DNA of 64,000 nt from Ruminococcaceae bacterium AB4001 (GTDB lineage Bacteria > Bacillota > Clostridia > Saccharofermentanales > Saccharofermentanaceae): the NCBI GenBank assembly GCA_000621765.1, contig JHXJ01000006.1:62001-126000 (forward strand), read 5' to 3'. The number at the start of each line of letters is the position of its first letter. Within the stretch, counting starts at the first letter, position 1. The notes under the pieces were generated by a model. It was not told the origin of the DNA. It made no database searches and saw only the letters and a list, made by a program, of their open reading frames with translations. Position numbers and translations under genes: made by a program. Positions 16,784 through 24,390 of the stretch are shown piece after piece.

Positions 16784-16846
16784 CAGCGTACTCTGCAAAT
16801 ACATGTATAATACTTTGTAACTTATAAAGAACGGCGGTAGGGATAT

Positions 16847-17653
16847 TTGTCTGATCAGTTTGTGGTAAATATCGAAGGTGACATGATCGTGCCTGAAGAT
16901 CTCGGGCGCGGCGGTCTTAAACTTCTTCAGCATAAGGACTGCTATAAACTCGATACCGCCAGTGTTCTGCTCGCGTGGTTCGCATCTGCGTTTGTCCGTG
17001 CGGGAAAGCCCTGCGAAATGCTCGAATTGGGAAGCGGAACCGGCGGAGTGTCTCTGCTTGCTTCGGCACGTTCTCCCAAAGCCCATATCGACGGCGTAGA
17101 GCTTTTGGAGCTGCCTTATAAGGTCTTTTGCGAAAACATCAGGATCAATCATCTGGAGGAGCGTATAAGTGCATTTAACTGCGACCTGCGCGAGCTTCCT
17201 GCTTCAATAAAGAATAAGGCATACGATGTTGTTTTCATGAACCCGCCTTTTTATGACGGGACAAAGGGGTCGGTTACCGATATTTCCGTTAAGTCCGAAC
17301 ATGTTTCTGCCGCACGCTTTTCGGAGCAGGGAGGCCTTGAAGACTTCATCAAAGTACAGTCTTTGAGAACAAGGACGAGCGGTGGTTATGCCGTAATGTG
17401 CATCAGTCCGGACAGAGTCCCTGAGTGTTTTTCTCTGTACGAAAAGTATAAGATAACACCTGTGAGACTTCTTACGGTCCACGCAAATGCTTCAAAGCCT
17501 GCTTTCCTGGCTCTGATCGCCGGGAAGAAAGGCGCACCAAATGCTGAGTTCAAGGCTCTGGCACCGTTGTTTATCAATGAAGAAGGTTCTTCAGCCCTCA
17601 CAAAGAGAGCTGTACACATATACGAGGAGGAACACTCAGATTGCTTTATCTAG
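16847..17653 (+). CDS. tRNA1(Val) adenine-N6 methyltransferase-like protein
   Basis: 268 residues. The SAM motif is LELGSGTGGVSLL near residue 65 and the catalytic NPPF is in VVFMNPPFYDG near 135, the mark of adenine-N6 or similar methyltransferases (TrmN6/YabB family). The start is a TTG at 16847; no upstream ATG is in frame. It overlaps rsmI by 13 bp, the same neighbour as in Bacillus. The family is secure; the modified tRNA base is taken from the family. Confidence 0.88.
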   Translation: MSDQFVVNIEGDMIVPEDLGRGGLKLLQHKDCYKLDTASVLLAWFASAFVRAGKPCEMLELGSGTGGVSLLASARSPKAHIDGVELLELPYKVFCENIRINHLEERISAFNCDLRELPASIKNKAYDVVFMNPPFYDGTKGSVTDISVKSEHVSAARFSEQGGLEDFIKVQSLRTRTSGGYAVMCISPDRVPECFSLYEKYKITPVRLLTVHANASKPAFLALIAGKKGAPNAEFKALAPLFINEEGSSALTKRAVHIYEEEHSDCFI

Positions 17654-18459
17654 TCGGAACGCCTATTGGAAATCTTGATGATATGTCGCCCAGGGCATGT
17701 GAAGTGCTCAGGAGCGTTGATGTGATCGCCTGCGAAGATACAAGAGTCACGGGGATCCTTCTGTCACAACTCGGCATTACGGGCAAACGCCTCATTGCTT
17801 ATCACGAGCACAACAAGGCTGCAAGCGGCAACGGCATTCTGGATCTGTTGAAGCAGGGCCTGAACGTTGCTGAAGTATCCGACGCGGGCATGCCTGCCAT
17901 AAGCGATCCGGGCGCGGATCTTGCATCACTTGCTGCTGCGAACGGAATCGAAGTCAGTGTCATTCCCGGTCCGTCTGCTGTTACTGCTGCTTTGAGCATC
18001 TCCGGACTTGATACAAGATATTTCCATTTTGAAGGTTTCCTTCCGTCGGAGGGCTCAAAAAGGCGCGAACGCCTTAAAGCTCTTGCCCTGATAGGTGAGA
18101 CTATCGTGCTCTATGAAGCGCCGCACCGTCTGAAGAAACTCCTTGATGAGCTTGTTGAAAACGGCTTTGGCGCCAACAAAATCGCTTTGTGCCGCGAACT
18201 TACCAAGAGATATGAAGAAGTGCTCAGAATGACAGTATCTGAAGCAGTTGAATATTATAAGACCACAGAACCGCGCGGCGAGTTCTGCATATGTTTGGAA
18301 CCCCTTGAGCAGAAGGGAACGGCAGCTGCAGGGGATTCGGTAAAACTAATCGGCCTGCTAAAAGAGAAGGGCATGTCTTCCAAGGATATTTCCTCTGTTG
18401 TGGCCGAATATACGGGCATGAACAAGAAGGAAGCCTATAAGATCGCGAGCGAAGGGTAA
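17641..18459 (+). CDS. rsmI: 16S rRNA 2'-O-ribose C1402 methyltransferase
   Basis: 272 residues of the tetrapyrrole-methylase fold. Motifs are LYLVGTPIGNLDDMSPRA at the N-terminus, EDTRVTGILL, VSDAGMPAISDPG, IPGPSAVTAALSISG and LYEAPHRL. The start TTG has GAGGAGG about 10 bp upstream, inside the preceding gene. It methylates C1402 in the ribosomal decoding centre. A structured element follows the stop codon. Confidence 0.95.
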   Translation: MLYLVGTPIGNLDDMSPRACEVLRSVDVIACEDTRVTGILLSQLGITGKRLIAYHEHNKAASGNGILDLLKQGLNVAEVSDAGMPAISDPGADLASLAAANGIEVSVIPGPSAVTAALSISGLDTRYFHFEGFLPSEGSKRRERLKALALIGETIVLYEAPHRLKKLLDELVENGFGANKIALCRELTKRYEEVLRMTVSEAVEYYKTTEPRGEFCICLEPLEQKGTAAAGDSVKLIGLLKEKGMSSKDISSVVAEYTGMNKKEAYKIASEG

Positions 18460-18467
18460 AAGACGAT

Positions 18468-18576
18468 AACACCTGCTTCGCCATGCCCGTCAAGGCACGG
18501 CTTGCGCCTTGATCTGTGTCAGCCTTGACTGGCTGCTCGCAGGTGTTGATAAGTGTTTAAGAGGGGAAAGCCCCTC
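18468..18576. repeat. Structured intergenic element: three-stem fold plus a G/C hairpin
   Basis: An outer stem AACACCTGC (18468-18476) / GCAGGTGTT (18539-18547) encloses two inner hairpins: TCAAGGC/GCCTTGA and CAGCC/GGCTG. A separate hairpin GAGGGG-AAAG-CCCCTC lies at 18561-18576. No long T tract follows, so it is not a standard terminator. It lies between the convergent rsmI and the PD-(D/E)XK-like gene. It could be a repetitive palindromic element, an RNA, or a bidirectional stop. Confidence 0.6.
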
Positions 18577-18622
18577 CATGCATCAGGATGCCGAATTTCA
18601 CACAGAATCAGACCGGTATATG

Positions 18623-19405
18623 TCATCTGTAGTTCTTGTTGATCAATTCATCGAGCGCTTTTACGTCAAGAGTTGCATCCTCTGACTCAAATGTGTAGAA
18701 AAGACTGTCTCCAATAAAAATGCCGTTATGAGTATAGGCGTTTGAGCGCTCAATCATATCTTTTACATATGCAGGGTCGCCCAGTTTTCCACAGTGTTCG
18801 TGATACAGGATCTTGCGGTCGCTCATCCTCAGTATCGTAAAATCCGGATGAATAATCCTGCCCCCAACTATAAGTGGACATTCGTATTTATATGGTATCC
18901 CGTTTGCATTAAGGCGGTCAGCTATGATTATTTCAGATTTTGATCTGACCCGTTCATGTTTCAATGTATAGAATTCAGGGGCATCCTTCTTAAAGGGTTT
19001 CTTTTTGTACGGCTTTTCGAGCCACTTGGCAGCAAATTGTTCATCGCCGACGACAATTGGTCTGGCATATCTCTTTACTTCCTCAGGCAGATCATCGTAA
19101 ACCGTTTCCAGCGTGCTCAGCGGGTAATAAGACAGAATCTGTTTTAGAATTTTAGCTTCCTGTTTTGCTGTCTTTAAGACTTTTTGGAGATATCTTTTCT
19201 GAACCATGACCGCTATTTGTTTGCTGTCTTTTTTGCCGAGATATTTGGCTTTGCTGTTTTTCTCAGCATAGAAATATAAGGCTGATTGTTTTCGATGCTT
19301 TAAGACTATGCTGCCTTCCGGGAATCCGGCCAGTTTCTGTTCAATAGAATTAATTGTTTGCGCGACAAGTTCATAGCGCGCTTTCAGAATTTCGTGTGTT
19401 GACAT
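18623..19405 (-). CDS. PD-(D/E)XK-like nuclease-fold protein
   Basis: 260 residues. The N-terminal half is lysine-rich and helical. The C-terminal half has the order expected of a restriction-like fold: RSKSEIIIADRL, then HPDFTIL, then YHEHCGKLGD, which would supply the Glu, the Asp and the Glu of the active site. The third motif is variable compared with the PD-(D/E)XK consensus. It is the only minus-strand gene in the first 32 kb and breaks the rsmI-metG order. A TATAAT on its own strand at about 19440 and an AAAGGA site support expression. Related proteins often accompany mobile elements, but none is seen here. Confidence 0.6.
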   Translation of the reverse strand: MSTHEILKARYELVAQTINSIEQKLAGFPEGSIVLKHRKQSALYFYAEKNSKAKYLGKKDSKQIAVMVQKRYLQKVLKTAKQEAKILKQILSYYPLSTLETVYDDLPEEVKRYARPIVVGDEQFAAKWLEKPYKKKPFKKDAPEFYTLKHERVRSKSEIIIADRLNANGIPYKYECPLIVGGRIIHPDFTILRMSDRKILYHEHCGKLGDPAYVKDMIERSNAYTHNGIFIGDSLFYTFESEDATLDVKALDELINKNYR

Positions 19406-19750
19406 AGCGGTACTGTCCTTTAGGAGTCTAGGACATAATTATATTGTGGAGTCTTTTGAGTTAGGGGGTAATTTGCACATGCGTAGGGTAAAAGGCCTCA
19501 AACTTGAGACTATAAGCATATGTGTGAGACTAATCTCAGGCTCTCCGGTAGGGCTGGCCTGAGCCTGATCAGATTTTATAAATGTTCTTTTTTGCGTTTC
19601 AAATGGCAATTTAGGGACATTTTTCTCAGAAAAATGTACTTTTTTCTTAAAATTCATCGTTTTAGGGACATTTATGACTTAAGGAAACCACGGCGGCCGA
19701 TTGAGAACGGCTTGAACAGTGACTTTTGAAGCAGGATGATTTATGAGTTC
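19406..19750. other. Long non-coding gap with repeats, no supported gene
   Basis: About 345 bp between the minus-strand gene and the metG promoter. It holds the direct repeat TTTAGGGACATTT at 19610-19622 and again at 19661-19673 (51-bp period), an inverted repeat ACATTTTTC/GAAAAATGT at 19617-19637 that overlaps the first copy, and TCAGGCTC/GAGCCTGA around 19535-19567. The two short overlapping ORFs on opposite strands lack ribosome sites and were not called. It may be remnant sequence from the insertion that brought in the neighbouring gene. Confidence 0.5.
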
Positions 19751-19779
19751 TTGAAAACATCGGGATAAATAACTATAAT
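19751..19779 (+). promoter_or_regulatory. Promoter of metG-tatD
   Basis: TTGAAA at 19751-19756, a 17-bp spacer and perfect TATAAT at 19774-19779. AGGAGG at 19819-19824 precedes the metG ATG. The leader of about 45 nt is too short for a T-box. Confidence 0.82.
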
Positions 19780-19830
19780 TTCTTAATTACGCGCAGACTA
19801 ATAATATATACGCGCGTTAGGAGGAACATC

Positions 19831-21771
19831 ATGGCTGAAAAGAAGACATTCTACATCACGACACCGATCTATTATCCGTCGGGCAATCCGCATATCGGAC
19901 ACTGCTATTCGACTCTTGCATGCGACGCTATCGCAAGAATGAAGCGAATGCAGGGCTATGATGTAATGTTCTCCACAGGTACAGACGAGCACGGCCAGAA
20001 GATCGAGAAAAAGGCACAGGAACTCGGCATTACACCTAAGGCTTATGTCGATGACATCGTTGCTAACTTCAAGAAGCTTTGGAAGACTCTTGATATCCAG
20101 TACGACAGATTTGTAAGAACTACTGACGAATACCATATCAAGACAGTTCAGAACATGTTTGAGAAGCTCTATAAGGATGGCTATATCTATAAGAGCGAGT
20201 ACAAGGGCAAGTACTGCACACCTTGTGAATCTTTCTGGACAGAGAGCCAGCTCGTTGACGGCAAGTGCCCTGACTGCGGCAGAGAAGTTACAGAAGCTTC
20301 CGAAGAGGCTTATTTCTTCAAGCTCTCAGAGTTCGCACCCAAGCTTGAGGCGCTGCTTCTTGATCCTGAGAAGAATTTCCTTGAGCCTAAGTCCAGAGTT
20401 AATGAGATGATCAACAACTTCATCAAGCCGGGCCTTCAGGACCTCTGTGTATCCAGAACGAGCGTTAAGTGGGGTATTCCTGTAACTATCGATGAAGGTC
20501 ACTATGTATATGTCTGGATGGACGCTCTTACGAACTATATCTCGTTGCTCGGATTCATGAACGACACATATAACGACTATGAGAAGTACTGGCCTGCTGA
20601 TATGCACGTAATGGCTAAGGAGATCGTAAGATTCCATTCACTCATCTGGCCTGCATTCCTTATGGCATTGGGTGAACCCCTTCCGAAGAAAATCTACGGC
20701 CATGGCTGGATCACTTTCGGTGACGGAGGAAAGATGAGCAAGTCCAAGGGCAACGTTATCGATCCTTTTGTACTTTGCGAGAGATACGGCGTTGATGCAT
20801 TGAGATATCACCTCTTAAGAGAGATGGTATTCGGTTCTGACTGCCCTTATTCGAATGAGCAGATGTTTGCAAGGATCAACTCTGACCTCGCAAATGACCT
20901 CGGCAACCTCGTTTCCAGAACAGTTGCAATGGCTATCAAGTACTTTGACGGCACACTGCCTGCAGATAAGGAATTCACAGATGCCGACAACGATCTTTTG
21001 GAGCAGCTTGACGCGCTTCCGGCATTCGTTTCCGAGACATTCGAGACTATGCGTTTCTCTGAAGGTCTGGCAAAGATCTTTACTGTAATCGCGAGAGCAA
21101 ACAAGTATATTGACGAGAACGAGCCCTGGAAGCTTGCTAAGGATGAGACAGCAAAGCCCCGTCTTGCTGCAGTTCTTTACAACCTTTTGGATGCGATCAG
21201 AAGAGTTGCAATACTCCTGTCACCCGTTATGCCTCAGACATCACCTAAGATCTTTGAGCAGATCGGTGCTGACGAGTCCAACACGACATGGGATTCTGCA
21301 AGCGTAAGATACGCTCTTAAGGCTGACGTTACGGTTCAGAAGGGCGAGGTACTCTTCCCGAGAATCGACATCGAGAAAGAAGTTGAAGAGCTCAATAAGC
21401 TTTTCCCTGCACCTGAAGAGAAGGGTAAGGAATTAGAGCCGTTAAAGCCCCTTACAAAGTTTGATAACTTTGCGGCTTTGGATCTCAGAGCCGTTAAGGT
21501 CCTTGAGTGCGAGAACGTACCCAAGTCTGACAAACTCTTAAAGTTCAAGGTTGATGACGGATTCGGCGAGAGACAGGTCCTTTCCGGAATCGCTAAGTAC
21601 TATAAGCCTGAGGATCTCATCGGCAAGACTCTTGCGATGATCGTTAACTTAGAGCCCAGAAAGATGATGGGTTATGAGAGCAACGGCATGATCCTCTCCG
21701 TTAAGTACGGCGACGGCTACAGAGTAGTCGAGTTCGACGATTCCGTATTGCCGGGTTCGGATATTTCATAA
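19831..21771 (+). CDS. metG: Methionyl-tRNA synthetase
   Basis: 646 residues. HIGH is at residues 21-24 (NPHIGHCYS), the zinc knuckle is CTPCE..CPDCG near 130-150, and KMSKSKGN lies near 300. The C-terminal 110 residues are the EMAP-like tRNA-binding domain (FAALDLRAVKVLECENVPKSD, LEPRKMMGYESNGM) that dimerises many bacterial MetRS. It charges initiator and elongator tRNA-Met. tatD follows at once, as in Bacillus. Confidence 0.98.
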   Translation: MAEKKTFYITTPIYYPSGNPHIGHCYSTLACDAIARMKRMQGYDVMFSTGTDEHGQKIEKKAQELGITPKAYVDDIVANFKKLWKTLDIQYDRFVRTTDEYHIKTVQNMFEKLYKDGYIYKSEYKGKYCTPCESFWTESQLVDGKCPDCGREVTEASEEAYFFKLSEFAPKLEALLLDPEKNFLEPKSRVNEMINNFIKPGLQDLCVSRTSVKWGIPVTIDEGHYVYVWMDALTNYISLLGFMNDTYNDYEKYWPADMHVMAKEIVRFHSLIWPAFLMALGEPLPKKIYGHGWITFGDGGKMSKSKGNVIDPFVLCERYGVDALRYHLLREMVFGSDCPYSNEQMFARINSDLANDLGNLVSRTVAMAIKYFDGTLPADKEFTDADNDLLEQLDALPAFVSETFETMRFSEGLAKIFTVIARANKYIDENEPWKLAKDETAKPRLAAVLYNLLDAIRRVAILLSPVMPQTSPKIFEQIGADESNTTWDSASVRYALKADVTVQKGEVLFPRIDIEKEVEELNKLFPAPEEKGKELEPLKPLTKFDNFAALDLRAVKVLECENVPKSDKLLKFKVDDGFGERQVLSGIAKYYKPEDLIGKTLAMIVNLEPRKMMGYESNGMILSVKYGDGYRVVEFDDSVLPGSDIS

Positions 21772-21777
21772 CAGACA

Positions 21778-22623
21778 GTGAAAGAACCCGTTTACTACAG
21801 CGGAAGCGCCAAGTTCTTTGACACTCACGCGCATATCTATGCCAGAAAATTTGACGCGGATAACACCACTACGGAAGACATCCTGCAAAGATGCAGGACT
21901 TCCGGTGTTACGAGCGTGCTTATTCCTGCTGATAACGAAAGAACTAGCCGTCTTGCTGTAGAGATGGCTAATAAGTATGACGGCTTTGAAGGCGTCAAGC
22001 TGTACGCCTCTGTAGGTGTTCATCCGCACGAGGCGAAAACTTATACGGAAGATACCGAGAAGTACCTCAGGGACTGCTTAGAGGCCCGCAGAGAGCAGAA
22101 GATAATGGCTTTGGGGGAGATCGGTCTCGATTATTACTACGATCTGTCCGAAAGAAGCGTTCAGAAGGAAGTTTTCGAGAAGCAGCTTGAGATCGCCAAA
22201 GAATATGACGTTCCGTTCATTCTTCATGAGAGGGATGCTACGGGTGACTGCTTGGATATCCTTAGACGTTTCTATAAGGAGGGCAGGCTCAGGAGCCTTC
22301 CGGGAGTATGTCATTGCTGCTCGTGTTCTGTTGAAGCCGCGTCAGAGCTCGTTAAGATGGGCTTTTACATCGGTTTTGACGGGCCGCTTACGTTTAAGAA
22401 CAACAAAAAGACTCCGGAGGTCGCTTTGAATACGCCCTGGGACAGGATAGTTATCGAGACAGACAGTCCGTATCTTACGCCCGAGCCGAACAGGGGACTT
22501 ACCAATGAGCCCTGCCACGTTGCCTTTGTGTGCCAGAAACTCGCCGAGATAAAGGTCGTGACTATTGATGAAGCGGCCAGGATAACCTATGATAACGGCA
22601 AGATGCTTTACGGAGTGAATTGA
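21778..22623 (+). CDS. tatD: TatD-family metal-dependent deoxyribonuclease
   Basis: 281 residues. The metal ligands of the TIM-barrel amidohydrolase-like fold are visible: DTHAHIY near the N-terminus, LGEIGLDYYY, FILHERDA, a His in VCHCCS, and ETDSPYLTPEPNRG near the end. TatD proteins trim DNA 3' ends in repair. The start is a GTG six bases after the metG stop without a clear Shine-Dalgarno, so translation is probably coupled to metG. No other start is in frame nearby. Confidence 0.93.
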   Translation: MKEPVYYSGSAKFFDTHAHIYARKFDADNTTTEDILQRCRTSGVTSVLIPADNERTSRLAVEMANKYDGFEGVKLYASVGVHPHEAKTYTEDTEKYLRDCLEARREQKIMALGEIGLDYYYDLSERSVQKEVFEKQLEIAKEYDVPFILHERDATGDCLDILRRFYKEGRLRSLPGVCHCCSCSVEAASELVKMGFYIGFDGPLTFKNNKKTPEVALNTPWDRIVIETDSPYLTPEPNRGLTNEPCHVAFVCQKLAEIKVVTIDEAARITYDNGKMLYGVN

Positions 22624-22624
22624 C

Positions 22625-23098
22625 ATGAAGAAAAAGACAGACATCATCCTGATAGTCATTACAGTGCTGCTGGTAATTGTTTTGGGCGTGGGATTCTTCT
22701 ACGACAGGAACAGCGCGCTCCTTGAAAGGACCAATTATTTTGCGATTACAGGCGATGATAACCTTGAGATCGTAAATATGAATAAGGTTGGCTTTCTTTA
22801 TATGCGTGCCGCATATGAGGCTAAGCTCAGGATCAAGGACGGACACGCCGACAATTATATTATCCGTATTGCGCAGACATACGGCGGCGCGGGTGAGATG
22901 TTTGACTATGAACAGTATAAACAGTACGAAGCTGATGTTTTAAACGGAGTTTCACTTAAGCCGAATCCCCGTGCGGATTCCTTTGTCTGGGCACTTGCAG
23001 TGCGCCTGGAGGAGAATTCTAACAAGAATATCGTCTATATCGTTACTTTGGAGGGCGAAGGAGAGGCTTATATATACATGTATTACTCGAGAAAATAA
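22625..23098 (+). CDS. Hypothetical single-pass membrane protein
   Basis: 157 residues. Residues 6-25 form one membrane helix (IILIVITVLLVIVLGVGFFY) after a lysine-rich start, which leaves an outside domain of about 125 residues rich in Tyr, Asp and Glu. There is no lipobox and no enzyme motif. The gene directly follows the tatD stop, so it is probably the last gene of the metG operon. No family was recognised. Confidence 0.75.
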   Translation: MKKKTDIILIVITVLLVIVLGVGFFYDRNSALLERTNYFAITGDDNLEIVNMNKVGFLYMRAAYEAKLRIKDGHADNYIIRIAQTYGGAGEMFDYEQYKQYEADVLNGVSLKPNPRADSFVWALAVRLEENSNKNIVYIVTLEGEGEAYIYMYYSRK

Positions 23099-23126
23099 CT
23101 ATTCGAGAAATTTCTGAAATTCGTTA

Positions 23127-23155
23127 TTGACATTAGTTCGGATTTTTTTTATAAT
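23127..23155 (+). promoter_or_regulatory. Strong consensus promoter of the tRNA cluster
   Basis: TTGACA at 23127-23132, exactly 17 bp, TATAAT at 23150-23155. Both boxes match the consensus in full, as expected for stable RNA genes. Confidence 0.92.
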
Positions 23156-23187
23156 TCATTCGCGCTTTGAATAAAGGTGTGGCTAAC

Positions 23188-23263
23188 GGAAGCTTAGCTC
23201 AGCTGGGAGAGCATCTGCCTTACAAGCAGAGGGTCACAGGTTCGAGCCCTGTAGTTTCCACCA
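23188..23263 (+). tRNA. tRNA-Val (anticodon TAC)
   Basis: The acceptor arms GGAAGCT / AGTTTCC pair with one G-T. The anticodon loop is TTACAAG, the T loop GGTTCGAGCCC region is standard, and CCA is encoded. Confidence 0.97.
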
Positions 23264-23270
23264 ATGGTAC

Positions 23271-23348
23271 GGCGCAGTAGTTCAGCCTGGTTAGAATGCC
23301 AGCCTGTCACGCTGGAGGTCGAGGGTTCGAGCCCCTTCTGCGTCGCCA
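23271..23348 (+). tRNA. tRNA-Asp (anticodon GTC)
   Basis: The acceptor arms GGCGCAG / CTGCGTC pair with one G-T. The anticodon loop is CTGTCAC, the discriminator base is G, and CCA is encoded. It lies 7 bp after tRNA-Val. Confidence 0.97.
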
Positions 23349-23354
23349 TTAACT

Positions 23355-23388
23355 TTAGGCCGAACACTTTATAAGGTGTTCGGCCTAA
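23355..23388. repeat. 15-bp hairpin between tRNA-Asp and tRNA-Phe
   Basis: TTAGGCCGAACACTT (23355-23369), loop TATA, AGGTGTTCGGCCTAA (23374-23388). One G-T pair; the other 14 are Watson-Crick. No T tract follows, so it may be a processing or attenuating hairpin. Confidence 0.85.
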
Positions 23389-23393
23389 CTCTT

Positions 23394-23469
23394 GCTCAGA
23401 TAGCTCAGTCGGTAGAGCAGGGGACTGAAAATCCCCGTGTCGGCAGTTCGATTCTGTCTCTGAGCACCA
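23394..23469 (+). tRNA. tRNA-Phe (anticodon GAA)
   Basis: The acceptor arms GCTCAGA / TCTGAGC are fully paired. The anticodon arm is GGGGA-CTGAAAA-TCCCC, with discriminator A and encoded CCA. Confidence 0.97.
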
Positions 23470-23480
23470 GAAAAGTTAGA

Positions 23481-23525
23481 AAACTCTTTCTTTTGTTTAC
23501 CGATTGCAAAAGGAAGAGTTTTTTT
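23481..23525 (+). terminator. Intrinsic terminator of the tRNA cluster
   Basis: A 15-bp stem AAACTCTTTCTTTTG / CAAAAGGAAGAGTTT with one G-T pair ends in a run of seven T. The ribosome site of the next gene follows within 15 bp. Confidence 0.88.
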
Positions 23526-23544
23526 CATAAAGGGGAGATAATAG

Positions 23545-24219
23545 ATGACGATTAGGAAGAGATTGAGCCCGGCACTTGCGACATTGCTGTTCTTGCTTGT
23601 CGCTGTCGCATGCCAGGTTGTAGTAATTAAGCTTTTCCCTTCGGTCGTCGGTAAACCCCTCATAGAGGACAATGCCTATATCCTTACAAGGATCATGGAA
23701 GGCTATCTGCTTGTCCTGTCCATTCTCTTTGCGATATTCACGAGATTCAAGATCCATTTTGAATGCTTCACTCCCAAAAAGGAGATGCTGAAAAAAGATC
23801 TGATCATAGCCGGGATCATGTGCGTTGCCATGATAGTCATTCTTTTCGTTATCCGTCTGGTCCAGAATTTCTTTTTCCCTGAGATCGCCGAAAGACCATG
23901 GTTCGGTCTTTATCTGGGAACCTATATGCGTTGGTTCTATCCGATCAGTGCCGTTCTTCAGGAACTTTTCGTAAAGGGTATCGTTGAGGACAATATCACT
24001 GCTTCCTGCAAGAAATACAACAAGCATTTCTCGGTCTGGATGACTGCGCTGTTCTTTTTTGTACTTCACATGGGATACGATCTCCCCATGATGTTCGGAG
24101 CCGCAGTTTTATGTGTCGTTACCGGATATCTTTATGAGCATACCAAGTCTGTCTGGGGAAGTATCCTGATCCATTTTATAATCGGATTTGTGCCGAAGAT
24201 CATCGGTGTAACCAGATAA
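23545..24219 (+). CDS. CPBP-type membrane protease homologue with altered motifs
   Basis: 224 residues and about six membrane helices in the CPBP (Abi) arrangement. The first motif reads QELFVKG where active members have EExxxR, so one Glu and the Arg are changed. The second motif keeps its His (FFVLHMGYD). The third reads ILIHFIIG and lacks the Asn. CPBP proteins cut CAAX-like or bacteriocin-related substrates in the membrane; this one is probably inactive or of altered chemistry. GGGGAG precedes the ATG. Confidence 0.7.
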   Translation: MTIRKRLSPALATLLFLLVAVACQVVVIKLFPSVVGKPLIEDNAYILTRIMEGYLLVLSILFAIFTRFKIHFECFTPKKEMLKKDLIIAGIMCVAMIVILFVIRLVQNFFFPEIAERPWFGLYLGTYMRWFYPISAVLQELFVKGIVEDNITASCKKYNKHFSVWMTALFFFVLHMGYDLPMMFGAAVLCVVTGYLYEHTKSVWGSILIHFIIGFVPKIIGVTR

Positions 24220-24328
24220 TATTTTTTCATAATTAACACTGTTACAAAGTGAAATTGACGACTGTAATTCAATGAGATTACAGTTTGTTGACATTGCGTT
24301 TTGGCGTGCCTGAGCGCAATAACCCTTA

Positions 24329-24337
24329 TGCTATACT
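24329..24337 (+). promoter_or_regulatory. Extended -10 promoter of the 24391 operon
   Basis: TGC-TATACT at 24329-24337 without a good -35. Just upstream are a TTGACA at 24288 and a hairpin CTGTAAT/ATTACAG at 24262-24283. Confidence 0.5.
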
Positions 24338-24390
24338 CCAAATTAGCCATTTAATAAATTAAAGCATTTTTACGATTTTTTGAGGTTAAT

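Noticed and set aside
19439-19657. 72-codon minus-strand open frame in the same gap
   Set aside because: No start signal and no conserved features.
19520-19729. 69-codon open frame in the gap before metG
   Set aside because: No ribosome site, no recognisable motif, and it overlaps an opposite-strand frame and the repeats.
24288-24293. TTGACA before the 24391 gene as a -35
   Set aside because: No -10 lies at 16-18 bp; the extended -10 at 24329 is a better promoter.
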